A stretch of DNA of 64,000 nt from Anaerolineae bacterium (GTDB taxonomy: Bacteria; Chloroflexota; Anaerolineae; Aggregatilineales; J027): assembly GCA_021463865.1 (NCBI GenBank), contig JAJTXY010000019.1, positions 17,545-81,544 on the forward strand, read 5' to 3'. Made by a program: the position numbers and the translations under genes. Below the pieces are notes generated by a model. That model worked only from the letters and a program-made list of their open reading frames with translations. It made no database searches and was not told the origin of the DNA. Shown in pieces: positions 43,293 to 51,805 of the stretch (position 1 is the first letter of the stretch; every line of letters starts with the position of its first letter).

Positions 43293-45010
43293 TGGGAATT
43301 AAGATCGTATCGGTTGCCGAGATGCGGGCGATTGAAGAAGCCGCCGACAAAGCCGGGCATTCGTATGCCGCAATGATGGACTTAGCGGGACGAGGCCTAG
43401 CTGAACAAATCCCCTATAGTGGTGCCAGTATTTTGATTTTGGTTGGACCGGGTAACAATGGTGGAGATGGCCTAGTCGCAGCTAAATACCTCGCTGGCGA
43501 GGTTGGGGCCAACGTGACGGCCTACCTGCTTGAAACCCGCAAAAAGACCGATTCCCTTATCAAAGCTGCCCAAGAAGCAGGCGTCACATTCGCGGATTAT
43601 CCCAGTGATGCCAAGAATAAGTTTCAGGGCCTGCATGAGTTGATCGCTGATACTGATTTCATTGTGGATGCGCTGTTTGGTATTGGGGCGCGGCTGCCAA
43701 TTGAAGGCAATGCTGCCACATTATTAACCCAAGTCCATGCCGCAATAAACAAATCTACTGAACGCCCTGCCATTGTGAATCCCGCCGGAAGCGCCGCGCC
43801 GAATCAAAAGCCGATCATCATCGCCTGCGATTGCCCCAGTGGTTTGAATTGCGATACGGGCGAACTTGATCCTTTGGCCCTCCATGCCGATGTCACTGTC
43901 ACTTTTGCAGCCGCCAAGTCCGGCTTGTTCATATTCCCCGGCGCGGAAGCAGTTGGCGAATTGGTGATTGCCGATATTGGCCTGCCGCAAGATTTGCCAG
44001 AATTGGTGAACGTCGGTCTCGATTTGGCGGATAGCGAATTCGTCAAAAGCGCCCTGCCTGTTCGCAAGCGCAATTCACACAAAGGCACATTTGGCAAGGC
44101 GATGGTTATCGCGGGCAGCCTCAATTATATCGGCGCGGCCTATCTTGCGGGCAAAGCCGCCTATCGCACGGGGGTCGGCTTGGTGACAATTGGCGCACCT
44201 CAAGCCATTATCCCTACCCTTGCCGCAATGCTGCCAGAAGCGACATGGCTGCTTCTGCCGCACGAAATGGGGGTAGTCCATGAAAACGCCGTACCAATTC
44301 TACGTGAAGAAATCGAGCAATATGACGCCCTGCTGATGGGCCCGGGATTCAGCACGGAGGACAGCGCCAAGCGGTTCATTGAATTGGTGCTGCAATCTGC
44401 CAAACCGCAACATCCCGCTATACAAAAACACATCGGTTTCCGCTTCAATGTACCTGAAGAACCCAAAGCTGTCGAAGCTAAAGATCAGGTCAAATTGCCC
44501 CCAATGGTGATTGACGCCGATGGTCTCAACTTGCTGGCGGAAATCCCCGATTGGTGGCAATTGCTGCCCCCCAACACCATTCTGACCCCCCACCCCGGTG
44601 AATTTGCGCGATTAGCGGGTCTCAAAGATGAAGAAAAGGGACCAAGTGCCATCGAACAGATACAGGCCAACCGAGTCAGTTTTGCTGCGAAGTATGCTCA
44701 AGCATGGAACGTGGTGGTGGTACTCAAAGGTGCATTTACCGCCGTTGCCGAACCGAACGGACATGTCACGCTGCTGCCCTTTGCGACAAGCGCCCTTGCC
44801 ACCGCCGGAACAGGCGATGTGCTGGCAGGGATTATCGTGAGTCTTTTAGCACAGGGTGTCGAACCTTCCAAAGCCGCGATTGCCGGGGCATGGCTGCATG
44901 GCTACGCAGGTGAGGAAGCCGCCGAAGGAAGCCACTTCACCGCAGCGAGTGTTATTGCTAGCGACGTATTAGAAGCCCTACCCAAAGCACTTGCCGCTGT
45001 GACTCAGTAA
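43292..45010 (+). CDS. nnr: Bifunctional NAD(P)H-hydrate epimerase / ADP-dependent dehydratase
   Basis: 572 residues. N-terminal YjeF_N epimerase (LVGPGNNGGDGLVAAKYLA, IVDALFGIGA, ACDCPSGLNCDTGE). C-terminal carbohydrate-kinase-like dehydratase (HKGTFGKAMVIAGS, DADGLNLLAE, TPHPGEFARL, VVVLKGAFT, TAGTGDVLAGIIVSLLAQG). Together they repair hydrated NADH/NADPH. It is longer than the usual roughly 500 residues because of inserts near 145-170 and 365-400. Confidence 0.92.
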   Translation: MGIKIVSVAEMRAIEEAADKAGHSYAAMMDLAGRGLAEQIPYSGASILILVGPGNNGGDGLVAAKYLAGEVGANVTAYLLETRKKTDSLIKAAQEAGVTFADYPSDAKNKFQGLHELIADTDFIVDALFGIGARLPIEGNAATLLTQVHAAINKSTERPAIVNPAGSAAPNQKPIIIACDCPSGLNCDTGELDPLALHADVTVTFAAAKSGLFIFPGAEAVGELVIADIGLPQDLPELVNVGLDLADSEFVKSALPVRKRNSHKGTFGKAMVIAGSLNYIGAAYLAGKAAYRTGVGLVTIGAPQAIIPTLAAMLPEATWLLLPHEMGVVHENAVPILREEIEQYDALLMGPGFSTEDSAKRFIELVLQSAKPQHPAIQKHIGFRFNVPEEPKAVEAKDQVKLPPMVIDADGLNLLAEIPDWWQLLPPNTILTPHPGEFARLAGLKDEEKGPSAIEQIQANRVSFAAKYAQAWNVVVVLKGAFTAVAEPNGHVTLLPFATSALATAGTGDVLAGIIVSLLAQGVEPSKAAIAGAWLHGYAGEEAAEGSHFTAASVIASDVLEALPKALAAVTQ

Positions 45011-45030
45011 TTCATTTTCGCAGGGGGTCA

Positions 45031-45939
45031 ATGTTGAAAGATTTTATTTCCCTATTGGACTATACCCATCAAGACCTCGTCCAGATTTTGGATCGGGCCG
45101 ATGTGTTGCGTACTCTTTGGAAACAAAATCAGATGCCTCCTGCCTTGTCCAACCACCAAATTGGTCTGTGGTTTTTGGGGCAAGGTTTTCGAAATCGCCT
45201 TGCCTTCGAGATTGGGGCGCGGGCAATGGGTGGACAGGTTGCCTATATTCCCGGCGACTTGGGCGTACAGGAACCGCTGGAGGACATCGGTTATTATCTG
45301 GAGAACTGGTTTATGTTGCTGGTTGTTCGGGCCGCGCGTCATGAAGACCTAGTTTATCTTGCCAAACATACCCGCATTCCAGTGATTAACGCCCGAACAA
45401 ATTTCAGCCACCCTTGTGAAATCATGGGAGATTTGCAGTTCATTCGGCGTCATCGGGGCAGTCTTGATGGATTACAGGTGGTGTTTGTAGGCGAGGTCAG
45501 CAATCTAGGGATGAGTTGGTTCGAGGCCGCCGTCCGTTTCCCGATTCAGGTAATACAAGTCGCACCAGAAAAGTTCCTTGCCAACCCAAGTGTGATGGCT
45601 GAATTGAACGGCCAAGCAATGGGGTCAATTAGCTGTACTACGGATTTGGCGTCAATCATTGCCAATGCCGATTTGGTTTATACTGATTGTTGGCCCAAAC
45701 CCAATGACAACATCACAAAAGAGCAAATTCGTGCCTTGTTCTTGCCTTATCAAATTACAGAAAATTATCTCTCCCAGCTAAAAACGAATTCGTTATTTCT
45801 GCCCTGTCCGCCTGTCACACGCGGCGAAGAGGTCTCCGCCGAGGCCATGCGTTCGGCGTTATACCAAAACTACGCTGCAAAAGAATATCTGCTCCACAGT
45901 CAAAACGCGATTATGGAAATGGTGGCGGCAAAAAGTTAA
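45031..45939 (+). CDS. Divergent aspartate/ornithine carbamoyltransferase-fold protein
   Basis: 302 residues of the AOTCase fold (LLDYTHQDLVQILDRAD, the SHPCEIMGDLQFIRRHRG segment, TRGEEVSAEAM). Key motifs differ. The carbamoyl-phosphate STRTR box reads GFRNR (52-56), HPCQ is HPCE, the DxW motif is TDCWPKPND, and HCLP is PCPP. Some carbamoyltransferases with altered substrates (for example N-acetylornithine or YgeW types) also vary, but loss of the STRT core makes ordinary catalysis doubtful. It lies 20 bp after nnr in the same direction. Confidence 0.75.
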   Translation: MLKDFISLLDYTHQDLVQILDRADVLRTLWKQNQMPPALSNHQIGLWFLGQGFRNRLAFEIGARAMGGQVAYIPGDLGVQEPLEDIGYYLENWFMLLVVRAARHEDLVYLAKHTRIPVINARTNFSHPCEIMGDLQFIRRHRGSLDGLQVVFVGEVSNLGMSWFEAAVRFPIQVIQVAPEKFLANPSVMAELNGQAMGSISCTTDLASIIANADLVYTDCWPKPNDNITKEQIRALFLPYQITENYLSQLKTNSLFLPCPPVTRGEEVSAEAMRSALYQNYAAKEYLLHSQNAIMEMVAAKS

Positions 45940-45948
45940 CCACACAGA

Positions 45949-46257
45949 TTATCCTTTTTTGTTATTGCCATTGACCTGCTCGGCTAAGGTGGCCCTTTTC
46001 TGATGGGCGATGGCTTTGCCCTGCTCAATCGAATCTTCGACACTTTCCCCCTGCACCTTCTCGACGACCTGCTTCACTGAATTGCCTGCCCGCAAACGCA
46101 GGGTAATAACATTATGGCGTATCTCGTCGCGGGTTTTTCTACCACTGCGCGGGGCCATCCACACGGCGAGGACACTCCCAACCACAAACCCCATCATCAT
46201 GCCCACGACAAAAGTCGGGGTATCATTCGGCTGATTCACAGATGATTGATTTTCCAT
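45949..46257 (-). CDS. YtxH-like small membrane protein
   Basis: 102 residues. One membrane helix near 17-35 with the YtxH-type GFVVGSVLAVWMAPRSGRKTRDEI, followed by a charged amphipathic helix. Such proteins are envelope or stress related, with no known enzyme activity. Last of three small membrane-protein genes on this strand. Confidence 0.7.
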   Translation of the reverse strand: MENQSSVNQPNDTPTFVVGMMMGFVVGSVLAVWMAPRSGRKTRDEIRHNVITLRLRAGNSVKQVVEKVQGESVEDSIEQGKAIAHQKRATLAEQVNGNNKKG

Positions 46258-46268
46258 GTGGCCCTTCC

Positions 46269-46832
46269 CTAATTTGAGGCCTGATCCGACTCTGAACGCG
46301 AAACCGCTTTGGATGAGGTTGGCTTGGTCAAGCGGCTAATGGCCCTCATCTCGCGTATAAAAGCCCTTGCCCCGGCGAGATAGCTACTCGCTTTGATGGC
46401 TGGGGTCGTGACGTTTTTACTCATAAATTCCGCCGTACCCTTGACCGTGCTGACGGCTTCCTGTGCGCTGTCCACAATGGGTTGAATCTCATTTTGCAGA
46501 ATATTGACCAGCTTGGCGAGTTGAACAATCAACACAATCAGTGCTACCCCGATGAGAATACCTTCAAGGGTCAGCAGGATAATAAACAGGTCGCGGACAA
46601 TCGCAACTACTGAAGCCGTATCGGATGTTTTGCCAGCAATCCAGCCAATAGCAATTGCGACGATCAAAACGAGCAGTAAAATGGCAATAATCCCACCAAT
46701 TCCCAAAATGACATAAAACTGCCATCCGCGATTCTTGAAAAATCCCTTAGCTTCTTCGGATACAGAATCAGTGCTGCTGGTCGTCGAATTGTTCGTTTCG
46801 TCCGTATTGGCGGAGGTGTTATTTTCAGGCAT
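46269..46832 (-). CDS. Two-helix membrane protein, unknown
   Basis: 187 residues. A Ser/Thr/Asn-rich head, two membrane helices (about 35-70 and 85-110), then an amphipathic helix (LVNILQNEIQPIVDSAQEAVSTVKGTAEFM) that resembles DUF948-type or YtxH-partner proteins. It lies 11 bp from the YtxH-like gene and 12 bp from the upstream gene, so probably one operon. Confidence 0.65.
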   Translation of the reverse strand: MPENNTSANTDETNNSTTSSTDSVSEEAKGFFKNRGWQFYVILGIGGIIAILLLVLIVAIAIGWIAGKTSDTASVVAIVRDLFIILLTLEGILIGVALIVLIVQLAKLVNILQNEIQPIVDSAQEAVSTVKGTAEFMSKNVTTPAIKASSYLAGARAFIREMRAISRLTKPTSSKAVSRSESDQASN

Positions 46833-46844
46833 AGACTGTCCCCA

Positions 46845-47093
46845 TCAGGTTAAGAATCGGGCCACGACAAGAGCCACGACAGAACCAAGAGTCGCATTCA
46901 ACATATTGAGTGAGCCAATATCCAAAAAGTTGATATTCAAGAGGTCACCCGTGATGTGGCCCAAAGCAAAACCGATCCAACTGGCTAACAAAAACACTGC
47001 CAATCGCCGCGCATCCCCTCCCGTTATAAAGTGAAAAATCGAGCCATAGAGGGTAGCGATTATAAAACCAAAAACAATGGAAGGACCGGGCAT
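46845..47093 (-). CDS. Small integral membrane protein
   Basis: 82 residues with three hydrophobic segments joined by short polar turns (ITGGDARR, TGDLLNINFLD). No known family recognised. First gene of the three-gene membrane operon transcribed leftward. Confidence 0.6.
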   Translation of the reverse strand: MPGPSIVFGFIIATLYGSIFHFITGGDARRLAVFLLASWIGFALGHITGDLLNINFLDIGSLNMLNATLGSVVALVVARFLT

Positions 47094-47250
47094 CAGTTTG
47101 ACTCTTGTTTGATAACGGGTGTTCCTATAAAAGACTGCGGCTCGGAAAGTTAATTAATGGTACAATGCGGATTTAGTGTAGCACAGACCCGCCACACCAG
47201 CGACTAAATAGATAGAGCAATTTTATTATGTCACTTTTGGAGCAACGAAT

Positions 47251-47937
47251 GTGTTGGTTCCCCATCTAATTTTTACCCACCTCTTGACCGATTATGTGCT
47301 GCAAACCAATTGGGTCGTGCGGATGAAAACCAAAGGCTGGCCCGGCCTTATTTTGCATGGCGGGACTTTCTGGGTCACATCCTTACTGGTTCTCTATCGC
47401 TATTGGGATGTGGTGTTTATCCCGCTGACGATACTTTCGATTGAGCATATTCTGCAAGATTCCGGCAAAATCCGCATCACACGACGTTTTCCCACCAATG
47501 GTGTCGCTTTTTATTTTTTGGATCAGCTTTTCCACCTTGCCGGGATTTTGATTGTCCAATGGATTGTGGGCAACCGACTTGACCCCAAACCTAGTGATTT
47601 TGAACTATTTCTGTATATTTTTGCCAGTTCTTTCATCACGGTTACGCGGTTTTTTGAAATTACCCTCATTGCCAATTATCCCGGCCTACGGGCCTATACA
47701 AAGCGTTGGGCCTTGTGGGGCTATATCGAGCGCACAGCTATCTTATTCCTAGTTGGTGGGCTTGGCCCACTCGCCATCATGCCTGCGCTGTTGTGCCCCC
47801 TCCCACGCCTATGGAAATCCAAACAAGAAGGTCAACCTATCTGGCACAATCGCAGTCAAATGACCGAGGTCGTGGCTGGTTTTTCGCTGAGTGTTGTTTT
47901 GGGGTTGGGATTATGGAAGATTTTAGGATATATTTAG
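47251..47937 (+). CDS. DUF3307-family membrane protein
   Basis: 228 residues from GTG 47251 with GGAG upstream. The opening LIFTHLLTDYVLQTNWVVRMK and HGGTFWVT match DUF3307, a family of polytopic proteins with a conserved H..D...Q pattern. SIEHILQDSGKI and FFLDQLFHLAGI supply further helices with polar groups. Function unknown. A short gap leads to the SRPBCC gene. Confidence 0.75.
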   Translation: MLVPHLIFTHLLTDYVLQTNWVVRMKTKGWPGLILHGGTFWVTSLLVLYRYWDVVFIPLTILSIEHILQDSGKIRITRRFPTNGVAFYFLDQLFHLAGILIVQWIVGNRLDPKPSDFELFLYIFASSFITVTRFFEITLIANYPGLRAYTKRWALWGYIERTAILFLVGGLGPLAIMPALLCPLPRLWKSKQEGQPIWHNRSQMTEVVAGFSLSVVLGLGLWKILGYI

Positions 47938-47976
47938 ATGGTGTTTTAGAAGAAATTATTGGATAGGATTTTTCCC

Positions 47977-49404
47977 GTGACGCTGATTGATCAGCGCATT
48001 TTAGTCCCCGCGCCCATTCAAGTTGTATGGAGCGTCATCGCCAATCACAGTCAACTCCCCCGCTGGCGGCAAGATTGTAAAGCGGTGTCTCTCCTCAGCA
48101 CCCGCGCTGATGGTGTGGGAATGCGCCGCCGTATCACCCCGAATAAGGGCAAAGACATCATTGAAGAAACTATCGCTTGGTATGATGGGCTGGGTTATGA
48201 ATATCGCCTGATAGATGGGGCGAGTATGTTCAAAAGTTACACGGCCCGACTGCGTTTGCAGCCCACCCCTGATGGCACGATTGTACAATGGACAATTTCC
48301 TTTGAGACGCGCGGCCCATTTGGGAAATTATTGGGCAACCGCCGACGTCGTCGCAAACTCGAAAAAGCGTCCGCCGAAAGCCTACGTCAATTACGCCGTT
48401 ATATTGAGGGGATGGGCGTCAAGGTTGACGAGCAATACCGCGAAAAAGTAGGCGTGCGTCCCAGCCCAGATGCGAATTCACGTCAGGAATATGGCGCAAA
48501 ATTGATAGCCCAACAGCAGACACCCCTCGGAACGCCGATTGTCGAAGCGCCTATCCCGCCTCAGTCGAGTACACCAACACAGCCAGCCCAAACAACCAGC
48601 AACAGCTTGGGTATTATTGAGCCGCCTATCAAGCCCGACGACACACCGAGTATCCGTCCGGTAGCGCCACCATCATTTATCGTTGAAGCACTGATGACGC
48701 CGCTGCCAACTGAAAAACCCAACACTCGCAAGAGTCAAGAAACCCCCGTCGTGAGTGTGCCGCCTGCCGACGAGAATGAGGATACACGGCCTAACCCAGC
48801 AGTCGTGGTTGGGCAGTCCCCCACCCCTCCAGCATCCAAGGAACCATCCGCGAAAAAGGAGGCCGAGCTAATACCACCTCTCAAGCCTACCGCGTCACCT
48901 GTTGATCGAGCGAAATCGGATGAATTGAAAGCGGCTTTTACCACTGCCAAAGTCTCAAAACCCCCGTTGCGCCCGATTGCTGAAGAAGTCGAACGCGAGA
49001 CCCCGCCACGACCCGATTTGCCTCCACCAACAGGCAAGCTAGATACTGGGGAAGTGAGTATTTGGGAAGTCTTTGGCATGAGTCGGCCTGCTGGCGAATC
49101 ACCATCGGCGACGGAAACGTCAAAATCAGAACCACCTATTCCGTCTGCCCTGCCAGAAACTATAACAGATGCGGTTGTGACCGCCTCTCCAATCCAAACG
49201 GCTCCGCGCCTGACCCCGCTAGATGCTTGGTTAGCGGCGACGGAACCTCCTCTGCCCCATAGTGCCAGCGGCACGATCAAAACTTTCGCCCGCGTCCCCC
49301 AGCGTCCCAATGCCGGATTGCGATTACGTCAGCGCCAGCGTCGCCTAAAAGTTCGCCCACCCGTTGCGCCAGATGCGACCAATAACAACAGTCAGACGGA
49401 ATAA
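47977..49404 (+). CDS. SRPBCC-domain protein with long Pro-rich tail
   Basis: 475 residues from GTG 47977 (AGGA eight bases upstream). Residues 1-145 are an SRPBCC/polyketide-cyclase fold (ILVPAPIQVVWSVIANHSQLPRW, then LRLQPTPDGTIVQWTISFETRGPFG). These usually bind lipids or small hydrophobic molecules. About 320 residues of Pro/Thr/Ser-rich, low-complexity sequence follow, ending in a strongly basic RLRQRQRRLKVRPP segment. The tail is probably unstructured. It ends at a bidirectional terminator shared with tRNA-His. Confidence 0.7.
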   Translation: MTLIDQRILVPAPIQVVWSVIANHSQLPRWRQDCKAVSLLSTRADGVGMRRRITPNKGKDIIEETIAWYDGLGYEYRLIDGASMFKSYTARLRLQPTPDGTIVQWTISFETRGPFGKLLGNRRRRRKLEKASAESLRQLRRYIEGMGVKVDEQYREKVGVRPSPDANSRQEYGAKLIAQQQTPLGTPIVEAPIPPQSSTPTQPAQTTSNSLGIIEPPIKPDDTPSIRPVAPPSFIVEALMTPLPTEKPNTRKSQETPVVSVPPADENEDTRPNPAVVVGQSPTPPASKEPSAKKEAELIPPLKPTASPVDRAKSDELKAAFTTAKVSKPPLRPIAEEVERETPPRPDLPPPTGKLDTGEVSIWEVFGMSRPAGESPSATETSKSEPPIPSALPETITDAVVTASPIQTAPRLTPLDAWLAATEPPLPHSASGTIKTFARVPQRPNAGLRLRQRQRRLKVRPPVAPDATNNNSQTE

Positions 49405-49417
49405 TGAGTCACAAAAA

Positions 49418-49450
49418 TAAAAAGACCCCTCATGTAGAAGGGTCTTTTTT
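49418..49450. terminator. Bidirectional intrinsic terminator
   Basis: AAAAGACCC / GGGTCTTTT (49420-49428, 49440-49448), 11-base loop, A-rich on the left and T-rich on the right. It serves the SRPBCC gene (+) and tRNA-His (-). Confidence 0.85.
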
Positions 49451-49451
49451 C

Positions 49452-49529
49452 TGGGGTGGCTGATGGGATTCGAACCCACGCTCCTCTCATCCACAGTGAG
49501 ATGTCTTAGACCGCTAGACGACAGCCACC
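49452..49529 (-). tRNA. tRNA-His(GUG)
   Basis: Minus-strand tRNA with an eight-pair acceptor stem including the extra G-1 (opposite C73) typical of tRNA-His. Anticodon loop CTGTGGA (anticodon GTG) on TCTCA/TGAGA, T-loop GGTTCGAATCC, and encoded CCA. Confidence 0.95.
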
Positions 49530-49540
49530 ATGCGATGTTT

Positions 49541-49569
49541 AATATAACACAATATTGAAGGATTGTCAT
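49541..49569 (-). promoter_or_regulatory. Promoter of tRNA-His
   Basis: On the minus strand ATGACA (49564-49569), 17-bp spacer, TATATT (49541-49546), each five of six to consensus. The start would fall just before the tRNA. Confidence 0.65.
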
Positions 49570-49585
49570 CCCCCAATTTGGAATT

Positions 49586-50455
49586 TTATGATAATTTGGC
49601 GGCGAAATCACGGGCTGTTTCTTCCGCCGACAACCATTCACCACCATAATTATCCCGTAGCGCTCCCTGATGCCGAATTAACCATACATACAGGTCAGCT
49701 TCAGTACGGTCAGGGAATTCGCGCAGCAGGTCATATTTACGGATGGCCTCAATCATTGGCAAATACACGTTATCATACCAACTGGCGACGGCCTCGTCAT
49801 AGGGGACTTCCCGGTCTTCATCTATTCCTTTGAAATAGCGATGGGCGTCAATATGCTCAAGGATTTGTGGATAGTAACCCGGTTCAGTCAACAGTACATC
49901 GCTGTTGGGTCGAACCAAATTTAACCGCGTTCGGCGCAAAAACTCAGCGTATGCCCCCTTAAGAAAAATCTCCTCTGGGGTGTCATCCGGGTCAATTGAA
50001 ACAGGGGTCGGAATCTCCCGCACGTAGGCTTCAATCGTTTTGGCTTTTAATTGACGAGCCACTGATACACGATGGTTGCCATCAATGACAAAGTAAACAT
50101 CCCCAACCTTATAGGCTTCAATGGGCGGCAATCCATAGGCTCCACGTGCCAGCGCATTGACCCGACGCCAGCGATCCTCATCTACACTTTTGCGCGGCAG
50201 GAAGGAACGTGTAAAGTCATTGTAGCGCCCCACACTCCCCACAATTTTGTCGAGGGGGATATTTTGTAGGCCGAGCCAACGCTCTCCGCCCTCTAGTCGC
50301 AACTTTTGTTTGACTTCCTCAAAATCGAGCAGTTCATTCGGCTTGCGATTGACCAGCGACCAAACTCCCTGCCAAAAAGCCTTCATACGCGCGTCAGCGA
50401 AATCGCGTTGTGCGGCTGAATTAAGCACCGCATCTTGGGCGTCCATATCGTTCAT
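49586..50455 (-). CDS. ParB/sulfiredoxin-domain protein
   Basis: 289 residues from ATG 50455 (AGGAAGG eight bases upstream). The core LQNIPLDKIVGSVGRYNDFT...VYFVIDGNHRVSVARQLKAKTI is a ParB/Srx fold with the GNHR phosphate-binding motif. There is no ParB helix-turn-helix or partition partner, so this is not chromosome segregation ParB. The C-terminal half is helical and acidic. Such stand-alone domains may bind nucleotides (CTP or ATP). It follows the phosphoesterase gene by 13 bp. Confidence 0.75.
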   Translation of the reverse strand: MNDMDAQDAVLNSAAQRDFADARMKAFWQGVWSLVNRKPNELLDFEEVKQKLRLEGGERWLGLQNIPLDKIVGSVGRYNDFTRSFLPRKSVDEDRWRRVNALARGAYGLPPIEAYKVGDVYFVIDGNHRVSVARQLKAKTIEAYVREIPTPVSIDPDDTPEEIFLKGAYAEFLRRTRLNLVRPNSDVLLTEPGYYPQILEHIDAHRYFKGIDEDREVPYDEAVASWYDNVYLPMIEAIRKYDLLREFPDRTEADLYVWLIRHQGALRDNYGGEWLSAEETARDFAAKLS

Positions 50456-50468
50456 GATGTTCACCTTC

Positions 50469-51086
50469 CTAGACCGCTTCGTCCTCGATGGTAATTACTC
50501 GGCTTGGATTAATGTTAACGACACTCGTCTTCAAAAATTGAGCTTCGCGGGGGACCCGCTGATCGTATAGATCAACATGACCATGAATTAAGTAGCGTGG
50601 TTGGCCCCAACGAATTAACCATCGAAAAGCACGGAAACCCCGATGGGCATAATCTTTCCCATCATTGATGTTGCGGGGTGGACTGTGGGCTGCAAAAATA
50701 TCAACTCCATAACCCTTTGCTATCCGTCGTGCCAGCAGCCCCGGCATCATACGGAGCACTCTTGTCGTCATTTCAAGCTCTGAATACTGCAAATCGCCTT
50801 TGTTATAGCGTATAGACCCTTGCATTCCTGCCATCACCACCCCTTTATACTCGGCGGTTCGCAGATGGAGATCAATACCGCCGGGTGTCTCAGAGGTATA
50901 TTGATGATCATGGTTGCCTTTTACATAATACAGCGGCAGTGACAAAATGGACGCGATAAAATCTAAATAATCCGGGTCCATGTCACCACAACTGATTAAC
51001 ATTTCTACATGGCCGTAGTGCTGTTTCAAGAACTCACTATTTAGAAACTGTGGCTGCCGATTATCACTCACTGCCAATATTTTCAT
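50469..51086 (-). CDS. Metallophosphoesterase
   Basis: 205 residues with calcineurin-like motifs: LAVSDN, ISCGDMDPDYL, VKGNHDHQ, AAHSPP and LIHGHVDLY. The first motif has DN instead of DxH, so one metal ligand differs from the YfcE type at 36.7 kb. It forms a two-gene unit with the ParB/Srx-domain protein. Substrate unknown. Confidence 0.82.
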   Translation of the reverse strand: MKILAVSDNRQPQFLNSEFLKQHYGHVEMLISCGDMDPDYLDFIASILSLPLYYVKGNHDHQYTSETPGGIDLHLRTAEYKGVVMAGMQGSIRYNKGDLQYSELEMTTRVLRMMPGLLARRIAKGYGVDIFAAHSPPRNINDGKDYAHRGFRAFRWLIRWGQPRYLIHGHVDLYDQRVPREAQFLKTSVVNINPSRVITIEDEAV

Positions 51087-51234
51087 TATGGTTTATAGTT
51101 CACTTCATGGCTATAGGGGAGAATTAATTTTCGGAATTTTGTACAAGCCCGTCTCAATTCAATCAGCACTTTGCACAAATTGAATTGTGAGGATTTTGAC
51201 GATTCAACATCCTAATAATTATGGAACAAATTCA

Positions 51235-51258
51235 AACAAAAAACGAGCCTTAGCCCGT
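51235..51258 (-). terminator. Intrinsic terminator
   Basis: On the minus strand ACGGGC / GCTCGT (51253-51258, 51243-51248; one G-U pair), four-base loop, then a T-run (51238-51243). It ends the 154-residue gene upstream on this strand. Confidence 0.6.
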
Positions 51259-51291
51259 CTTTTGAAAACCCTATAAGGCCAGATTTGATAA

Positions 51292-51756
51292 TTATTGATA
51301 GCTTTGGCGTGGTTTAGGTAGTCGAGAAGTATCGCGCTCCCCACCTTCCCAACCAGCCGGATATAGCGCCACATCAAGCGCCGCCCACATCCGACGAATT
51401 TCCATCCCATTAACTGTTACAATCCATCTATCGTCACCTGCCGTGCCTTTGATGTCATAGGTGTCATCTTGTGCGGCGGCTACCTCAACATGCGTTGTCA
51501 CAGATGGCAGACTCCCGGTTGGGCGAAGCGGCGCAGTGGAAACACGGGCCGTCACCTCCGAGGCACGCTCTGGAAACAGAAGCAGTGTGAGGCGATACCA
51601 TAAAATTTGACCCGCACGATGGCTCAAAACCCGCGTCCATTTATTGGAATCCTCATTGGGGGTGGTCAAAAGGGTTCCCCCAACAATAATTGAGCTTCCG
51701 TCTGGCCGGCTTGTCACAAATATCTCGTTGACGATCCCAAGCTCTTGTATATTCAT
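51292..51756 (-). CDS. Hypothetical protein
   Basis: 154 residues, no signal peptide. Beta-rich pattern (IVNEIFVTSRPDGSSIIVGG, ITHVEVAAAQDDTYDIKG-like strands, WIVTVNGMEIRRMW), one Trp-rich helix, and a polar C-terminal tail. No family recognised. It lies 49 bp after selD on the same strand and ends in a hairpin. Confidence 0.55.
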   Translation of the reverse strand: MNIQELGIVNEIFVTSRPDGSSIIVGGTLLTTPNEDSNKWTRVLSHRAGQILWYRLTLLLFPERASEVTARVSTAPLRPTGSLPSVTTHVEVAAAQDDTYDIKGTAGDDRWIVTVNGMEIRRMWAALDVALYPAGWEGGERDTSRLPKPRQSYQ

Positions 51757-51805
51757 TGCCCCGTCCCTTTTTGGCAGCGCCTATCATATCCCACAGGCAC
51801 GCACC

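Noticed and set aside
48540..49260. Possible second gene or frameshift in the SRPBCC protein
   Set aside because: The frame stays open and is uniformly Pro/Thr/Ser-rich, as expected for a disordered tail.
49586..50455. Chromosome partition ParB and a nearby origin
   Set aside because: No ParA, no helix-turn-helix, no parS-like or DnaA-box clusters around it.
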